Positions 22,792 through 30,339 of a stretch of DNA of 37,035 bases are shown in pieces. Under the pieces are notes generated by a model. That model saw nothing but the letters and a program-made list of their open reading frames with translations. It searched no databases and had not been told where the DNA came from. Position numbers and translations under genes: made by a program. The first letter of the stretch is position 1. Each line of letters opens with the position of its first letter. The stretch is from an uncultured Corynebacterium sp. (GTDB lineage: Bacteria > Actinomycetota > Actinomycetes > Mycobacteriales > Mycobacteriaceae): contig CALUCD010000014.1 of assembly GCA_943914465.1 (NCBI GenBank), forward strand, positions 1-37,035, in the 5' to 3' direction.

Positions 22792-23808
22792 ATGACCCAA
22801 GGCCCGCAACCGTCACCGCGCAACGATTTCGCGTTTGACCTCGGTGATGCGGCGTTGACAGCACGGGTGGCTGATGGGATGGGGGCGGTGGAAGACCTGC
22901 TCGCGCAGCGCTTGGAGCAGGGCGAGGGGTTTGTCATCGAGAAGGTCACGCACCTTGCTTTTGCAGGAGGCAAACGTTTCCGCCCGCTGATGACACTGTT
23001 GTGCAGCGAATTCGGGCCGAACCCGGGGAGCGCGAACGTGATCAGATCAGCGGTGCTCACCGAGATGGTGCACCTGGCAACGCTTTACCACGACGATGTG
23101 ATGGATGAGGCCGAACGCCGACGCGGGGTTGCATCAGCGAACTCACGCTGGGATAACTCGGTCGCGATTTTAGCCGGTGACATTTTGCTTGCGCATGCGT
23201 CGCGGCTGATGGGCGAGATTGACACTAGTACCGTCACCCATTTCGCTGATACTTTTCAAACCCTGGTCACCGGGCAGATGCGTGAGACGATCGGTGTGGG
23301 TTCAGGCAACCCGGTGGAGCACTACTTGAAGGTGGTTGAGGAAAAGACTGCGGTGCTCATTGCATCGGCTGCGTATTTGGGTGCGACGCAATCGGGAGCG
23401 GCACCAGAGGTAGTGGCAAGCTGCCAGCGCCTTGGAGCGGCAATTGGCGTGGTGTTTCAGATTGTCGATGACATTATTGACATCTTTTCTGACCCGTCTG
23501 AGTCGGGGAAAACGCCGGGTACAGATCTGCGCGAAGGCGTGTTCACGCTGCCTGTGTTGTACGCGCTTGAAGAGGACTCGCCTGCTGGGCAGCAGCTTCG
23601 GGGCCTGCTCACCGGTCCGTTGAAGAGTGACGCGGACGTTGCCCGCGCGCTGGAGTTGCTTGGGCAGACTCAGGGGCGGCAGCGTGCGCTTGCGACCGTG
23701 TACGAGTACCTCGCCGCGGCGCAGCGTGAACTTGAGGTACTTCCGGACGTGCCCGCACGTGCTGCATTGGGCAGGCTCGCCGCCTACACGGTTGACCGCG
23801 TCGGCTAG
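22792..23808 (+). CDS. ispB: Long-chain polyprenyl diphosphate synthase (menaquinone tail)
   Basis: A 338-aa trans-isoprenyl diphosphate synthase. The first Asp-rich motif is in LYHDDVMDEAERRRG, and the second is in QIVDDIIDIFSDP. GGKRFRPLMTLL binds the diphosphate. Small residues before the first motif (VHLATLYHDD) leave room for a long product, so an octa- or nonaprenyl diphosphate is expected, feeding MenA. It is divergent from menJ and syntenic with mycobacterial grcC1 (Rv0562). ATG 22792 is preceded by AAGGACC. A short overlapping frame starting at ATG 22752 is probably not translated. Confidence 0.93.
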   Translation: MTQGPQPSPRNDFAFDLGDAALTARVADGMGAVEDLLAQRLEQGEGFVIEKVTHLAFAGGKRFRPLMTLLCSEFGPNPGSANVIRSAVLTEMVHLATLYHDDVMDEAERRRGVASANSRWDNSVAILAGDILLAHASRLMGEIDTSTVTHFADTFQTLVTGQMRETIGVGSGNPVEHYLKVVEEKTAVLIASAAYLGATQSGAAPEVVASCQRLGAAIGVVFQIVDDIIDIFSDPSESGKTPGTDLREGVFTLPVLYALEEDSPAGQQLRGLLTGPLKSDADVARALELLGQTQGRQRALATVYEYLAAAQRELEVLPDVPARAALGRLAAYTVDRVG

Positions 23809-23876
23809 TGCCGGAGCATCGCCTTACCTGAGGCTTCGGCGCGTAGCTTCGGACTTATGCCTTGTGCGCTGCTGAT

Positions 23877-23905
23877 TTGTACCGGAATGTGGACGGTGTT
23901 GTAAA
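23877..23905 (+). promoter_or_regulatory. Promoter of tRNA-Tyr
   Basis: TTGTAC (23877-23882) and TGTAAA (23900-23905) are separated by 17 nt. The predicted start lies about 18 nt before the mature tRNA 5' end, a usual distance. Confidence 0.5.
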
Positions 23906-23929
23906 GTAAGTCACGCACTTGACGTGCTT

Positions 23930-24014
23930 GCCAGGTTGCCCGAGCGGCCAAAGGGAGCGGACTGTAAATCCGCCGGCATTGCCTTCAGAAGTTCGAATCT
24001 TCTACCTGGCACCA
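23930..24014 (+). tRNA. tRNA-Tyr (anticodon GTA)
   Basis: The 7-bp acceptor stem GCCAGGT/ACCTGGC is perfect, and CCA is encoded at 24012-24014. The anticodon GTA is at 23964-23966 in a CTGTAAA loop. An extended variable arm follows (GGCATTGCC), and the T arm AGAAG/TTCGAAT/CTTCT is intact. The long variable arm fits bacterial tRNA-Tyr. A strong terminator stands 15 nt downstream, so it is transcribed alone. Confidence 0.96.
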
Positions 24015-24028
24015 CATTTGATTGACCT

Positions 24029-24078
24029 AACCCCCACCCACAGTTTCTTTCGAGGCTGAGCCGGTGGGGGTTTTACTG
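24029..24078 (+). terminator. Rho-independent terminator after tRNA-Tyr
   Basis: A perfect 10-bp stem, AACCCCCACC (24029-24038) with GGTGGGGGTT (24063-24072), and a 24-nt loop run straight into TTTTACTGTTTG. It isolates tRNA-Tyr from the FAD/MFS/OsmC cassette. Confidence 0.85.
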
Positions 24079-24128
24079 TTTGACCTGCCGATATGCGGTG
24101 CATGAATAAATTATTGCGCGCGCCGCTG

Positions 24129-24167
24129 TAGACCTCTACGTTTGCTCTGGATATACAAATCGGTCTA
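24129..24167 (+). promoter_or_regulatory. Promoter of the FAD/MFS/OsmC cassette, flanked by an inverted repeat
   Basis: TAGACC (24129-24134) and TATACA (24152-24157) are spaced by 17 nt and form a plausible promoter. GGTCTA at 24162-24167 is the exact inverse of the -35 hexamer, so TAGACC and GGTCTA flank the core promoter with centres 33 bp apart. This could be an operator but is short enough to be chance. Confidence 0.4.
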
Positions 24168-24191
24168 GATAGTGAAAACCGGAAGGTCTGC

Positions 24192-26159
24192 ATGATTACC
24201 CCTCGTAGCGTGAGTCTCATCGGGCTCGGACCTCGCGGCATTTCAACGCTTGAGCGCCTCACAGCGGCGCTCGGCGCCGAAGATGCCGACGCGGCTGGCC
24301 CGCTAACCCTGCACCTTATCGACGATGCCGGCCCCGGCGGACGGATCTGGGACCCCACCCAGTCAGACACGCTCAGGATGAACACCTTTGCACATGGAAT
24401 GACCCTGTTCGCTGAACCGGGAGCCACAGTAAGCAACCCGGTTGTGGAAGGGCCGACCATCTTCGAGTGGATCCAGCTCGCTATCGGCAACCGGAAGGGG
24501 ATCTCTCGGAGCAAACAGAACTATTTCGACGCGCACCCCGCCAGCCCGGAGCTTGTAGCCCGGTACGGGGTTGAGACCTTGTCTGCGTTCACACCGGACG
24601 AGTTCTTGCCTCGTGCAGTCTACGGGTTGTACCTCAACTGGGTATTTGACTCCTTGCTCGCCCGCCTTCCGCAGTGGGTGACCCCGGTGCGCCACCGAGC
24701 GCGGGCCACTGAAATTACCGAGATCACTCAGACGGCCGACCTCAGCTCGGACGGCGTATCAAATGGCGGTGATGCAATCCGGTTGAGCGACGGCACTATC
24801 ATTGAATCCGACGCAACGATTGCTGTGACTGGGTGGCAGGCGCAATCCTTAAACACCCAGCAGCAAAGGATTTACCGCAGCGCAATGGAGTTTCGCGATC
24901 TGAACTGGATTGCCCCGGACAACCCGCTCGAGCAGGGTCTTGAGGAAATCCCGGCTGGTGAGCCAGTGTTCGTTCGCGGCCTTGGGATGGGCTTTTTTGA
25001 CGTACTTGCGGTGACAATGATCGGCCGGGGCGGCAAGTTCGTCGAGGACCCCACCACCCGCGGCGGCTTGCGATACATCCCCTCGGGCAACGAGCCTACG
25101 GTGGTGGCGTCCTCGCGCCGTGGCTACCCGTTTCTCCCTCAGGCTGACTATGGGGGCTTGCCCACCCCGGCCACGATGCCGCGTCTTCAGCAGGTCGTGC
25201 GTGCACTTAGTGGCCGCGCTGGAAGCGAGTCGATTGACTACACCGCGGAGGTCTACCCAGCCGTCGTTCGTGATGCATACCAGGCGTACGTGGACACACT
25301 TGCCCCAGATGCCCTGCGCGCTTCTCGCGATGAGATCGTGCGTGCCATCGACGCGACCGACCTTGCCGAGCTGCCAACGGTCATCGACACGCTCACCACT
25401 ACATCCTTCGACCTGGGCCGCTGGCACCAGCCCCTGCATGACAGCGCTGCCTCAGCTGAAGAGCTGACAGAGCTCATCGCCAACAGCCTGGCAGAAGATA
25501 TCGCCGAGGCAGCCCAAGGGGCCAGCTCACCCGTGCGAGCTGCGCTGTGGTCTATCGGATCCGCACGCAAACCCACGCAGATCCTCGGTGCGGAAGGGCG
25601 CTACACCGCCGAGTCGCGGCCACTGTTTGACCAGATGATCGCACTGGGGCAGATGGCGTGCTCAGGCCCACCGCTTTTCCGCTCCCGCCAGCTGCTGGCT
25701 CTTATCGACGCGTCACTGGTCACCTTCCTCGGCGCCTCACCGTTGTTGTCAGTCGACACCGATAGCGATCGCGCACGGTGGCGCATGACGTCGCCCTCCT
25801 CCGGAAACACCGACTACTTCGCGCGCACGCTTGTCGACGCTTGGGTGGAGAAACCAACCGTCCTTCGCCCCGCCCGAGACCCGTTCGTGCGTAGCGTATT
25901 TGACACCGGACGCGCACGTGTCTTCGCACAGCCGGTGCCGAGTGCATCACTCGAACTGTGCCCAGACACGCGCCGAGTCATCCACCCCGACGGCACACGC
26001 GACCCGCGGCTCCACTTCGTCGGCATCCCCGCACACGAGCAGTATCCAGATACGACCATCTCGCCGCCCGTGCCGGGTACGGACCCATGGTTTATCCAAG
26101 AAACCGACAAGGCAGCCTCCTCGGCGCTCAGTGTGATCACGCGGGTGGGCGTGCAATGA
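24192..26159 (+). CDS. FAD/NAD(P)-binding protein (pfam13454-like), 655 aa
   Basis: A large putative flavoprotein. The N-terminus has the dinucleotide-binding motif SLIGLGPRGISTLERL, with glycines 11, 13 and 16, followed by an acidic strand end (LHLIDDAGPGGRIW) and LRMNTFAHGMTLFA. A second Rossmann-like strand appears at ESDATIAVTGWQAQS. These features match the FAD-NAD(P)-binding NAD_binding_9 group, whose reactions are mostly unknown. The C-terminal 250 residues show no motif I recognise. GGAAGG lies 7 nt before ATG 24192. The stop overlaps the MFS gene start (ATGA), and OsmC follows, suggesting a modification or redox reaction linked to export or uptake of a small molecule. Not an N-hydroxylase by any motif I can see. 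Confidence 0.75.
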   Translation: MITPRSVSLIGLGPRGISTLERLTAALGAEDADAAGPLTLHLIDDAGPGGRIWDPTQSDTLRMNTFAHGMTLFAEPGATVSNPVVEGPTIFEWIQLAIGNRKGISRSKQNYFDAHPASPELVARYGVETLSAFTPDEFLPRAVYGLYLNWVFDSLLARLPQWVTPVRHRARATEITEITQTADLSSDGVSNGGDAIRLSDGTIIESDATIAVTGWQAQSLNTQQQRIYRSAMEFRDLNWIAPDNPLEQGLEEIPAGEPVFVRGLGMGFFDVLAVTMIGRGGKFVEDPTTRGGLRYIPSGNEPTVVASSRRGYPFLPQADYGGLPTPATMPRLQQVVRALSGRAGSESIDYTAEVYPAVVRDAYQAYVDTLAPDALRASRDEIVRAIDATDLAELPTVIDTLTTTSFDLGRWHQPLHDSAASAEELTELIANSLAEDIAEAAQGASSPVRAALWSIGSARKPTQILGAEGRYTAESRPLFDQMIALGQMACSGPPLFRSRQLLALIDASLVTFLGASPLLSVDTDSDRARWRMTSPSSGNTDYFARTLVDAWVEKPTVLRPARDPFVRSVFDTGRARVFAQPVPSASLELCPDTRRVIHPDGTRDPRLHFVGIPAHEQYPDTTISPPVPGTDPWFIQETDKAASSALSVITRVGVQ

Positions 26160-27406
26160 ACCGGACGCGCTCAACCATCACCGCGCTGATGATCGCCCAA
26201 ATCTGCGCGGGGTTTGGCCACGGGCTGACGTTTTCAATGGGCAGTCTCCTTGCAGTCAAACTGCAAGGAGAGGCGTGGGGTGGAACAGCCCTCGCGCTGA
26301 CCATGGCGGGTGCGGCGATCTGGGCAATCCCGCTTGGCAAGCTCGTGACCCGCTTTGACCGGCGCGCGTCGCTCATGACTGGGCTAATCCTTGCAATGGT
26401 CGGTGCGTCTAGCGCGCTTCTCGCTGCGCAAACCAGCTTCTTCCCATTAGCCCTGTTCGGGTTTTTCTTCCTCGGTGGGGAAGTGGCGGTGAACTACCAA
26501 GCCCGTTTCGCTGCCTCAGATGTCTCCGCACCAGGACACCAGGCCCGCAACCTGTCCATTGTGATGTGGTCGACGACAGTGGGGGCCATCATCGGGCCGC
26601 AGCTCTTCAGTGCAACTGAACGCCTGCGCATGTACCTCGGGCTCGAGGAATTCACGGGTGCCTACATTATCTGTCTCGTCGCCCAAGCGCTTGGTGTCAT
26701 CGCCCTCTTTGTAGGCATGCCGCGGGGTGTGAAGCCGGCAGCAGCGCAGGAGAGCAGGAGCGCCACCTCAACCACCCCTGCCCCGGCCGCACGGTTGCGA
26801 GACTACCCCGCAGTGCCAGCCGCCATTGCTACCGTGGCTGTGTCGCATTTCGCGATGATTTCCATCATGGCCATGTCTGCCGTTCACCTTCGCCACAATC
26901 ACGCCGACTTAAGCTTCATCGGCATCGTGATCTCAGGTCATATCGGCGCCATGTATATCCTCGCACCACTTTTCGGATTGCTTGCAGACAGGTACTCCGC
27001 GTTCACCGCGATCGGCCTGGGTGTTGGGCTCAACATTGCTTCGTGCATCATCATCTTTCTCAGCGGCGGAACTCCGAACGGTGTGCTGGTGGGCATGGTG
27101 GTGCTCGGCTTCGGATGGTCCTCGACACTCGTCGGCACTTCGTCGCTCTTGCTGGCGGCAAGCCCGCAGGGCTCACGCACCGCGTTCCAGTCCCGCAGCG
27201 ACCTGGTGATGAACCTGACCGGCGCCGCAGGCGGTCTACTCGCCGGCCCGGTTGCCGCACTCATTGGTCTGCAGCACCTTGCCGGTGTGATCGCGGTGAT
27301 TATTGTGGTGCAGGTGCTTGCCTGTGTGCGTGCGCTGCGGGAGCAGCCGAGCGTCGCAAAGCAAAACACGGCCCCTGCCCCACAATCAGCAGCTCTCGTT
27401 TCCTAA
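26156..27406 (+). CDS. MFS transporter
   Basis: A 416-aa major facilitator with twelve predicted helices. A typical A-like motif sits in the loop between helices 2 and 3 (GKLVTRFDRRASLMTG), with a matching one in the second half (GLLADRYSAFTAIGLG). A hydrophilic central loop near 190-215 (AAAQESRSATSTT) separates the two six-helix bundles. ATG 26156 overlaps the stop of the FAD gene, so coupling is certain from sequence. Upstream in-frame starts lie deep within that gene. Substrate unknown; given the flavoprotein neighbour, export of a modified metabolite or drug is a reasonable guess. Confidence 0.88.
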   Translation: MNRTRSTITALMIAQICAGFGHGLTFSMGSLLAVKLQGEAWGGTALALTMAGAAIWAIPLGKLVTRFDRRASLMTGLILAMVGASSALLAAQTSFFPLALFGFFFLGGEVAVNYQARFAASDVSAPGHQARNLSIVMWSTTVGAIIGPQLFSATERLRMYLGLEEFTGAYIICLVAQALGVIALFVGMPRGVKPAAAQESRSATSTTPAPAARLRDYPAVPAAIATVAVSHFAMISIMAMSAVHLRHNHADLSFIGIVISGHIGAMYILAPLFGLLADRYSAFTAIGLGVGLNIASCIIIFLSGGTPNGVLVGMVVLGFGWSSTLVGTSSLLLAASPQGSRTAFQSRSDLVMNLTGAAGGLLAGPVAALIGLQHLAGVIAVIIVVQVLACVRALREQPSVAKQNTAPAPQSAALVS

Positions 27407-27441
27407 CTATTTCCAGTACAAACAATGAAAGGACACGTGCA

Positions 27442-27987
27442 ATGTCAATCACTCCAAACCATCGCGCTGGCGAACCACTCGCCCCCATCGATTCCGAGGG
27501 GCTGGCTGCGCTCGCAGAGAAAAACATCGCCGAGCCTGCCAAGGGCAAAAAGAAAATCCGGACACACACCGAGGCGGATGGCACATTCCGCAACTACACC
27601 CAGGTCCGCGACCTAGAACCGGTGCTGGTGGCCGAACCAGTGCAGCTGCTTGGTGATAACTCCGCCCCGAACCCGACCGAAGTCGCCCAGGCGGCACTGG
27701 CCTCCTGTATCTCCGTTGGGATTCAAGCCATCGCGACCCACCGCGGGGTGACCTTGACCAAAATCGCGATCGACATCGAGTCTGACATCGACATCTCAGC
27801 AGTGTGGGGTGTTGGCGACACCGATGAAGCAAAGCGCACCGGCGTGTCAGACGTTCGCGTCATCGTCGATCTGGAAGGCGATGCGGACCGTGAAACGCTC
27901 GACCAAATCCAGCGCGACGCCGTCAAGTGGTCACCAGTGGTGAACACCTACACACGGCCAGCGAACTTCACCTCCGAACTGGCCTAG
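27442..27987 (+). CDS. OsmC family protein lacking the second catalytic Cys
   Basis: A 181-aa OsmC/Ohr-like protein. It has the central strand-helix motif NPTEVAQAALASCISVGI with the single Cys, and a later helix ending VKWSPVVNTYTRPANF. True OsmC/Ohr peroxidases carry two cysteines; the second normally sits in a CPV motif, and here that position is Ser (SPV). Several OsmC relatives share this change and their activity is uncertain. GAAAGGA precedes ATG 27442 by 8 nt. The 35-nt gap after the MFS gene allows cotranscription with the FAD and MFS genes. A thiol or peroxide-linked role is inference. Confidence 0.85.
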   Translation: MSITPNHRAGEPLAPIDSEGLAALAEKNIAEPAKGKKKIRTHTEADGTFRNYTQVRDLEPVLVAEPVQLLGDNSAPNPTEVAQAALASCISVGIQAIATHRGVTLTKIAIDIESDIDISAVWGVGDTDEAKRTGVSDVRVIVDLEGDADRETLDQIQRDAVKWSPVVNTYTRPANFTSELA

Positions 27988-28058
27988 TGGTCTGCCGGTG
28001 GGCCGCCCCGGCGGCACCACGGCATTTGCAGCCCACGGACCCCGGCCGGCCTGCGGAT

Positions 28059-28087
28059 TTGTCATCGCGATTGTCAGCAGGTTAATC
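28059..28087 (+). promoter_or_regulatory. Promoter of the tRNA-Thr/tRNA-Met unit
   Basis: TTGTCA (28059-28064) and TTAATC (28082-28087) are 17 nt apart, placing the start about 20 nt before tRNA-Thr. The 127-nt region upstream of the tRNA otherwise holds only GC-rich imperfect hairpins. Confidence 0.45.
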
Positions 28088-28114
28088 TCTTTAAGGCTTC
28101 GGTACCGAGGCTGT

Positions 28115-28187
28115 GCCCCCTTAGCTCAGTCGGCAGAGCGTTTCCATGGTAAGGAAAAGGTCATCAGTTCGATTCTGATAGGGGGCT
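28115..28187 (+). tRNA. tRNA-Thr (anticodon GGT)
   Basis: Acceptor stem GCCCCCT/AGGGGGC is perfect. The D arm is GCTC/GAGC, the anticodon stem is TTTCC/GGAAA with loop ATGGTAA giving anticodon GGT at 28148-28150, and the T arm contains GTTCGATT. No CCA is encoded. Confidence 0.95.
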
Positions 28188-28238
28188 CTGTTGTTTGCCG
28201 GCGTTCAGGCTGTCATGTGTGGGCGTCAGTGAGCACAT

Positions 28239-28310
28239 GGCGGTGTAGCTCAGTGGTAGAGCAAGCGACTCATAATCGCTGTGTCGAGAGTTCAATTCTC
28301 TCCATCGCTA
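28239..28310 (+). tRNA. tRNA-Met, elongator type (anticodon CAT)
   Basis: The anticodon stem AGCGA/TCGCT encloses loop CTCATAA, with CAT at 28271-28273. The acceptor GGCGGTG/CATCGCT contains two G-U pairs, at 1:72 and 5:68. The T arm GAGAG/TTCAATT/CTCTC is intact. The absence of the initiator's three G-C pairs and C1-A72 mismatch marks it as an elongator. No CCA is encoded. Confidence 0.93.
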
Positions 28311-28374
28311 CTCACCTCAAACGGGAACCGAAAGGGCCCCGTGGTAGGGTTAGGCGCACTTGATCGAGTGCCCT

Positions 28375-28450
28375 AGGGGCGTGGCGCAATTGGTAGCGCA
28401 ACGGTCTCCAAAACCGTAGGTTGCAGGTTCGAGTCCTGTCGCCCCTGCCA
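28375..28450 (+). tRNA. tRNA-Trp (anticodon CCA)
   Basis: Acceptor stem AGGGGCG/CGCCCCT is perfect, the CTCCAAA loop has CCA at 28408-28410, and CCA is encoded at 28448-28450. It stands 25 nt upstream of secE, the classical actinobacterial order tRNA-Trp, secE, nusG, and is probably cotranscribed with secE. Confidence 0.96.
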
Positions 28451-28474
28451 AAACATGAAGATAGAGGAGTTCGT

Positions 28475-28798
28475 GTGACTAGTCCGAACGGTCATAACCC
28501 CGCACAGCCGACCGGTAAACGGCAGCTGAGTGGGGCATCTCCCGTTTCTTCCTCCAGCTACGACAACAAACGCAGCCCCGCAAAAGCCGACGCGAACGCC
28601 GAGGACACCTACGGCGGTGGCGTGTCTGAATTCCCGGGCGAGGTCGTATCGGAGATGCGGAAAGTCATCTGGCCCACCGGAAGCCAGATGCTGAACTCCG
28701 TCCTCATTGTCTTCGCGTTTCTGGCCGTGTTCACACTGCTGATGTGGGGCACTGACGTGCTGGCTTCAAAGCTGATCGAGTGGGTATTGATCCGCTAG
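28475..28798 (+). CDS. secE: Preprotein translocase subunit SecE
   Basis: A 107-aa protein with the single conserved helix of SecE. The amphipathic segment FPGEVVSEMRKVIWPTGSQM is the family hallmark, followed by a membrane helix at about 73-95. The first ~50 residues are a hydrophilic, Ser/Asn-rich extension common in Actinobacteria. SecE clamps SecY in the Sec translocon. GTG 28475 is chosen because GAGGAG lies five bases upstream and no other start suits. tRNA-Trp precedes it directly. A terminator follows about 38 nt after the stop, so secE and nusG seem to be separate units. Confidence 0.96.
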   Translation: MTSPNGHNPAQPTGKRQLSGASPVSSSSYDNKRSPAKADANAEDTYGGGVSEFPGEVVSEMRKVIWPTGSQMLNSVLIVFAFLAVFTLLMWGTDVLASKLIEWVLIR

Positions 28799-28817
28799 AT
28801 CACCTACCGGCTATACT
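28787..28817 (+). promoter_or_regulatory. Candidate promoter at the end of secE
   Basis: TTGATC (28787-28792) and TATACT (28812-28817) are spaced by 19 nt, longer than ideal. Initiation near 28824 would meet the terminator at 28836-28874 after only about 50 nt, implying either an attenuated nusG leader or a very short RNA. Confidence 0.35.
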
Positions 28818-28835
28818 TTCTCAACCGTAAGCGTT

Positions 28836-28874
28836 TCCCGCCACCTCGACCTCGAGGGAGGCGGGATAATTTTT
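28836..28874 (+). terminator. Terminator/attenuator between secE and nusG
   Basis: TCCCGCC (28836-28842) pairs perfectly with GGCGGGA (28860-28866), with an inner CCTC/GAGG helix, followed by TAATTTTT. Downstream, CACAGCGT (28880-28887) can pair with ACGCTGTG (28907-28914), a second hairpin before the micro-ORF. Confidence 0.75.
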
Positions 28875-28982
28875 GGTCGCACAGCGTCGATCAGGCAAAG
28901 ACAAGTACGCTGTGACCCAAAACCATAAACGCGCTGACATCAACCGCACCAATGACTGCACCGACCAAGGAAGGGGCGCATC

Positions 28983-29126
28983 GTGGAAACTAACCGTGAG
29001 ACACGCGACACCGGGAAAATCGTCGAGAACAACGAAGAAGAGATGATCGGGGAGGGCGCTCCGGTCACCCCAGAGACCGACCCGGAAACCGACGCCGATG
29101 CAGATGGGGAGGAGGCCTCACGCTAG
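28983..29126 (+). CDS. Acidic micro-ORF (47 aa) resembling the NusG N-terminal extension
   Basis: GTG 28983, preceded at 6 nt by GGAAGGGG, opens a 47-codon frame to TAG 29124-29126. The product is strongly acidic and contains EEEMIGEGAPVTPETDP. NusG, encoded next, has QEMIDEGAPVIPETEP at residues 51-66, so 13 of 15 residues in the shared EMI to P core agree. Differences at DNA level fall largely in third codon positions, which suggests protein-level constraint rather than fresh duplication. No domain or membrane segment is present. It could be a leader peptide, a regulator competing for a partner of the NusG extension, or the 5' remnant of a duplicated nusG. No described family comes to mind. 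Confidence 0.6.
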   Translation: METNRETRDTGKIVENNEEEMIGEGAPVTPETDPETDADADGEEASR

Positions 29127-29202
29127 CCCGGCTGCGCGCGAACACCCGTGAGCAGATGAGGGGCTAGGGCCGGCTAGGACTAGCTAGCTTAGGGCTAGCT
29201 AG
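29123..29202. repeat. CTAG-dense patch upstream of nusG
   Basis: CTAG occurs at 29123, 29164, 29174, 29180, 29184, 29195 and 29199, six of them within 39 bp. A 10-bp direct repeat CTAGGGCCGG lies at 29164-29173 and 29199-29208. CTAG is generally rare in bacterial DNA, so the cluster is unlikely to be chance. It lies in the leader between the micro-ORF and nusG. Confidence 0.75.
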
Positions 29203-29226
29203 GGCCGGGATGAGGAGACACAGAGC

Positions 29227-30339
29227 ATGGAAAACGAACAGGATCTCAACGCGACAACCGATCCGGAGCTTGAGGCAGCTGCCGAGGCTGGATACCTCGA
29301 GGCGCCGGATGGTCCCGGAGACGGCGCAGAAGCCGCCGAAACCGTCGACGAGGTTGCTGAAGAGATCGAAGACAACCAGGAAATGATCGACGAGGGCGCG
29401 CCCGTCATCCCCGAGACCGAACCGTTGCTCGACGATGAAGTTGACGCTGACATTGTTGCCGGTGATGATGTCGCTGGTGCTGAGACGATCACTGAGGCGG
29501 ACGAGGCAGCCGCACCTGAGGAGGAGCCGATCCAAGAGGGCGACCTCAACTCTGCCGGCTCCGCGCTTGGGGACGTGGATGCAGCGGCCGCGGACGATGC
29601 CGCCGAGGCTGATGCTGCCGCTGACACCGCTGAGGCGGACGGCGTGGAAGGCGCTGCCGCTGTGCCCATGGAAGGCACCGAGGATGAATCGGACAGCGAG
29701 TACCGCCGCCGTCTGCGCGAATACACACGCGAGCTGAAAAAGCTCCCTGGTGAGTGGTACATCATTCAGTCCTACTCGGGATACGAAAACAAGGTGAAAA
29801 CCAACCTCGACATGCGTATCCAGACGCTGGAGGTGGAGGATTCTATCTACGACGTCGTCGTGCCCATCGAGCAGGCGGTGGAGCTCAAAGACGGCAAACG
29901 CAAGCTGGTCAAACGCAAACTGTTGCCGGGCTACGTGCTTGTGCGCATGGACATGAACGACGCGGCGTGGTCCGTGGTGCGTGAAACCCCCGGCGTGACC
30001 AGCTTCGTGGGCAACGAAGGGAATGCGACGCCGGTGAAGCACCGCGACGTCGCCAAGTTCCTGATGCCCAAGGCCGAACCCGCTGCTGGTGAGCCGGCGA
30101 AGGCGAACGAGGAAGGCGAGACCGTCATCGCGATGCCCGAGGAAGAGGCAAAGCCCAAGGTGGCGCACGATTATCAGGTGGGCGAGGCCGTCACCATCCT
30201 GTCTGGTGCGCTCGCGTCCGTGTCTGCGACGATCAACTCCATTGACCCGGAGACCGGCAAGATCCAGGCGTTGGTGTCTATCTTCGGCCGCGAGACGCCG
30301 GTCGAGCTGACTGCAGACCAGATCGAGCGCATTCTTTAG
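29227..30339 (+). CDS. nusG: Transcription termination/antitermination protein NusG with long acidic extension
   Basis: A 370-aa protein, about twice the E. coli length. Residues 1-155 are an acidic, Ala/Glu/Asp-rich, probably disordered extension. The NGN domain follows (about 175-285: GEWYIIQSYSGYENKVKTNL, YDVVVPIEQAVEL, KRKLLPGYVLVRMDM, ETPGVTSFVGN). A linker of about 40 residues rich in Glu and Ala leads to the KOW domain (about 315-370: YQVGEAVTILSGALASVSAT, SIFGRETPVELTADQIERI). NusG binds RNA polymerase and couples it to Rho or the ribosome. Long N-terminal extensions are usual in Actinobacteria. SD GAGGAGA, ATG 29227. Residues 46-75 resemble the micro-ORF just upstream. Confidence 0.95.
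   Translation: MENEQDLNATTDPELEAAAEAGYLEAPDGPGDGAEAAETVDEVAEEIEDNQEMIDEGAPVIPETEPLLDDEVDADIVAGDDVAGAETITEADEAAAPEEEPIQEGDLNSAGSALGDVDAAAADDAAEADAAADTAEADGVEGAAAVPMEGTEDESDSEYRRRLREYTRELKKLPGEWYIIQSYSGYENKVKTNLDMRIQTLEVEDSIYDVVVPIEQAVELKDGKRKLVKRKLLPGYVLVRMDMNDAAWSVVRETPGVTSFVGNEGNATPVKHRDVAKFLMPKAEPAAGEPAKANEEGETVIAMPEEEAKPKVAHDYQVGEAVTILSGALASVSATINSIDPETGKIQALVSIFGRETPVELTADQIERIL

Noticed and set aside
23930..28450. tRNA-bounded region as an integrative element or prophage
   Set aside because: No integrase, transposase, excisionase or duplicated tRNA 3' end (att repeat) is visible between the tRNA genes.
29164..30168. 334-codon frame opposite nusG
   Set aside because: Antisense of an obvious nusG; no start signals or recognisable motifs.
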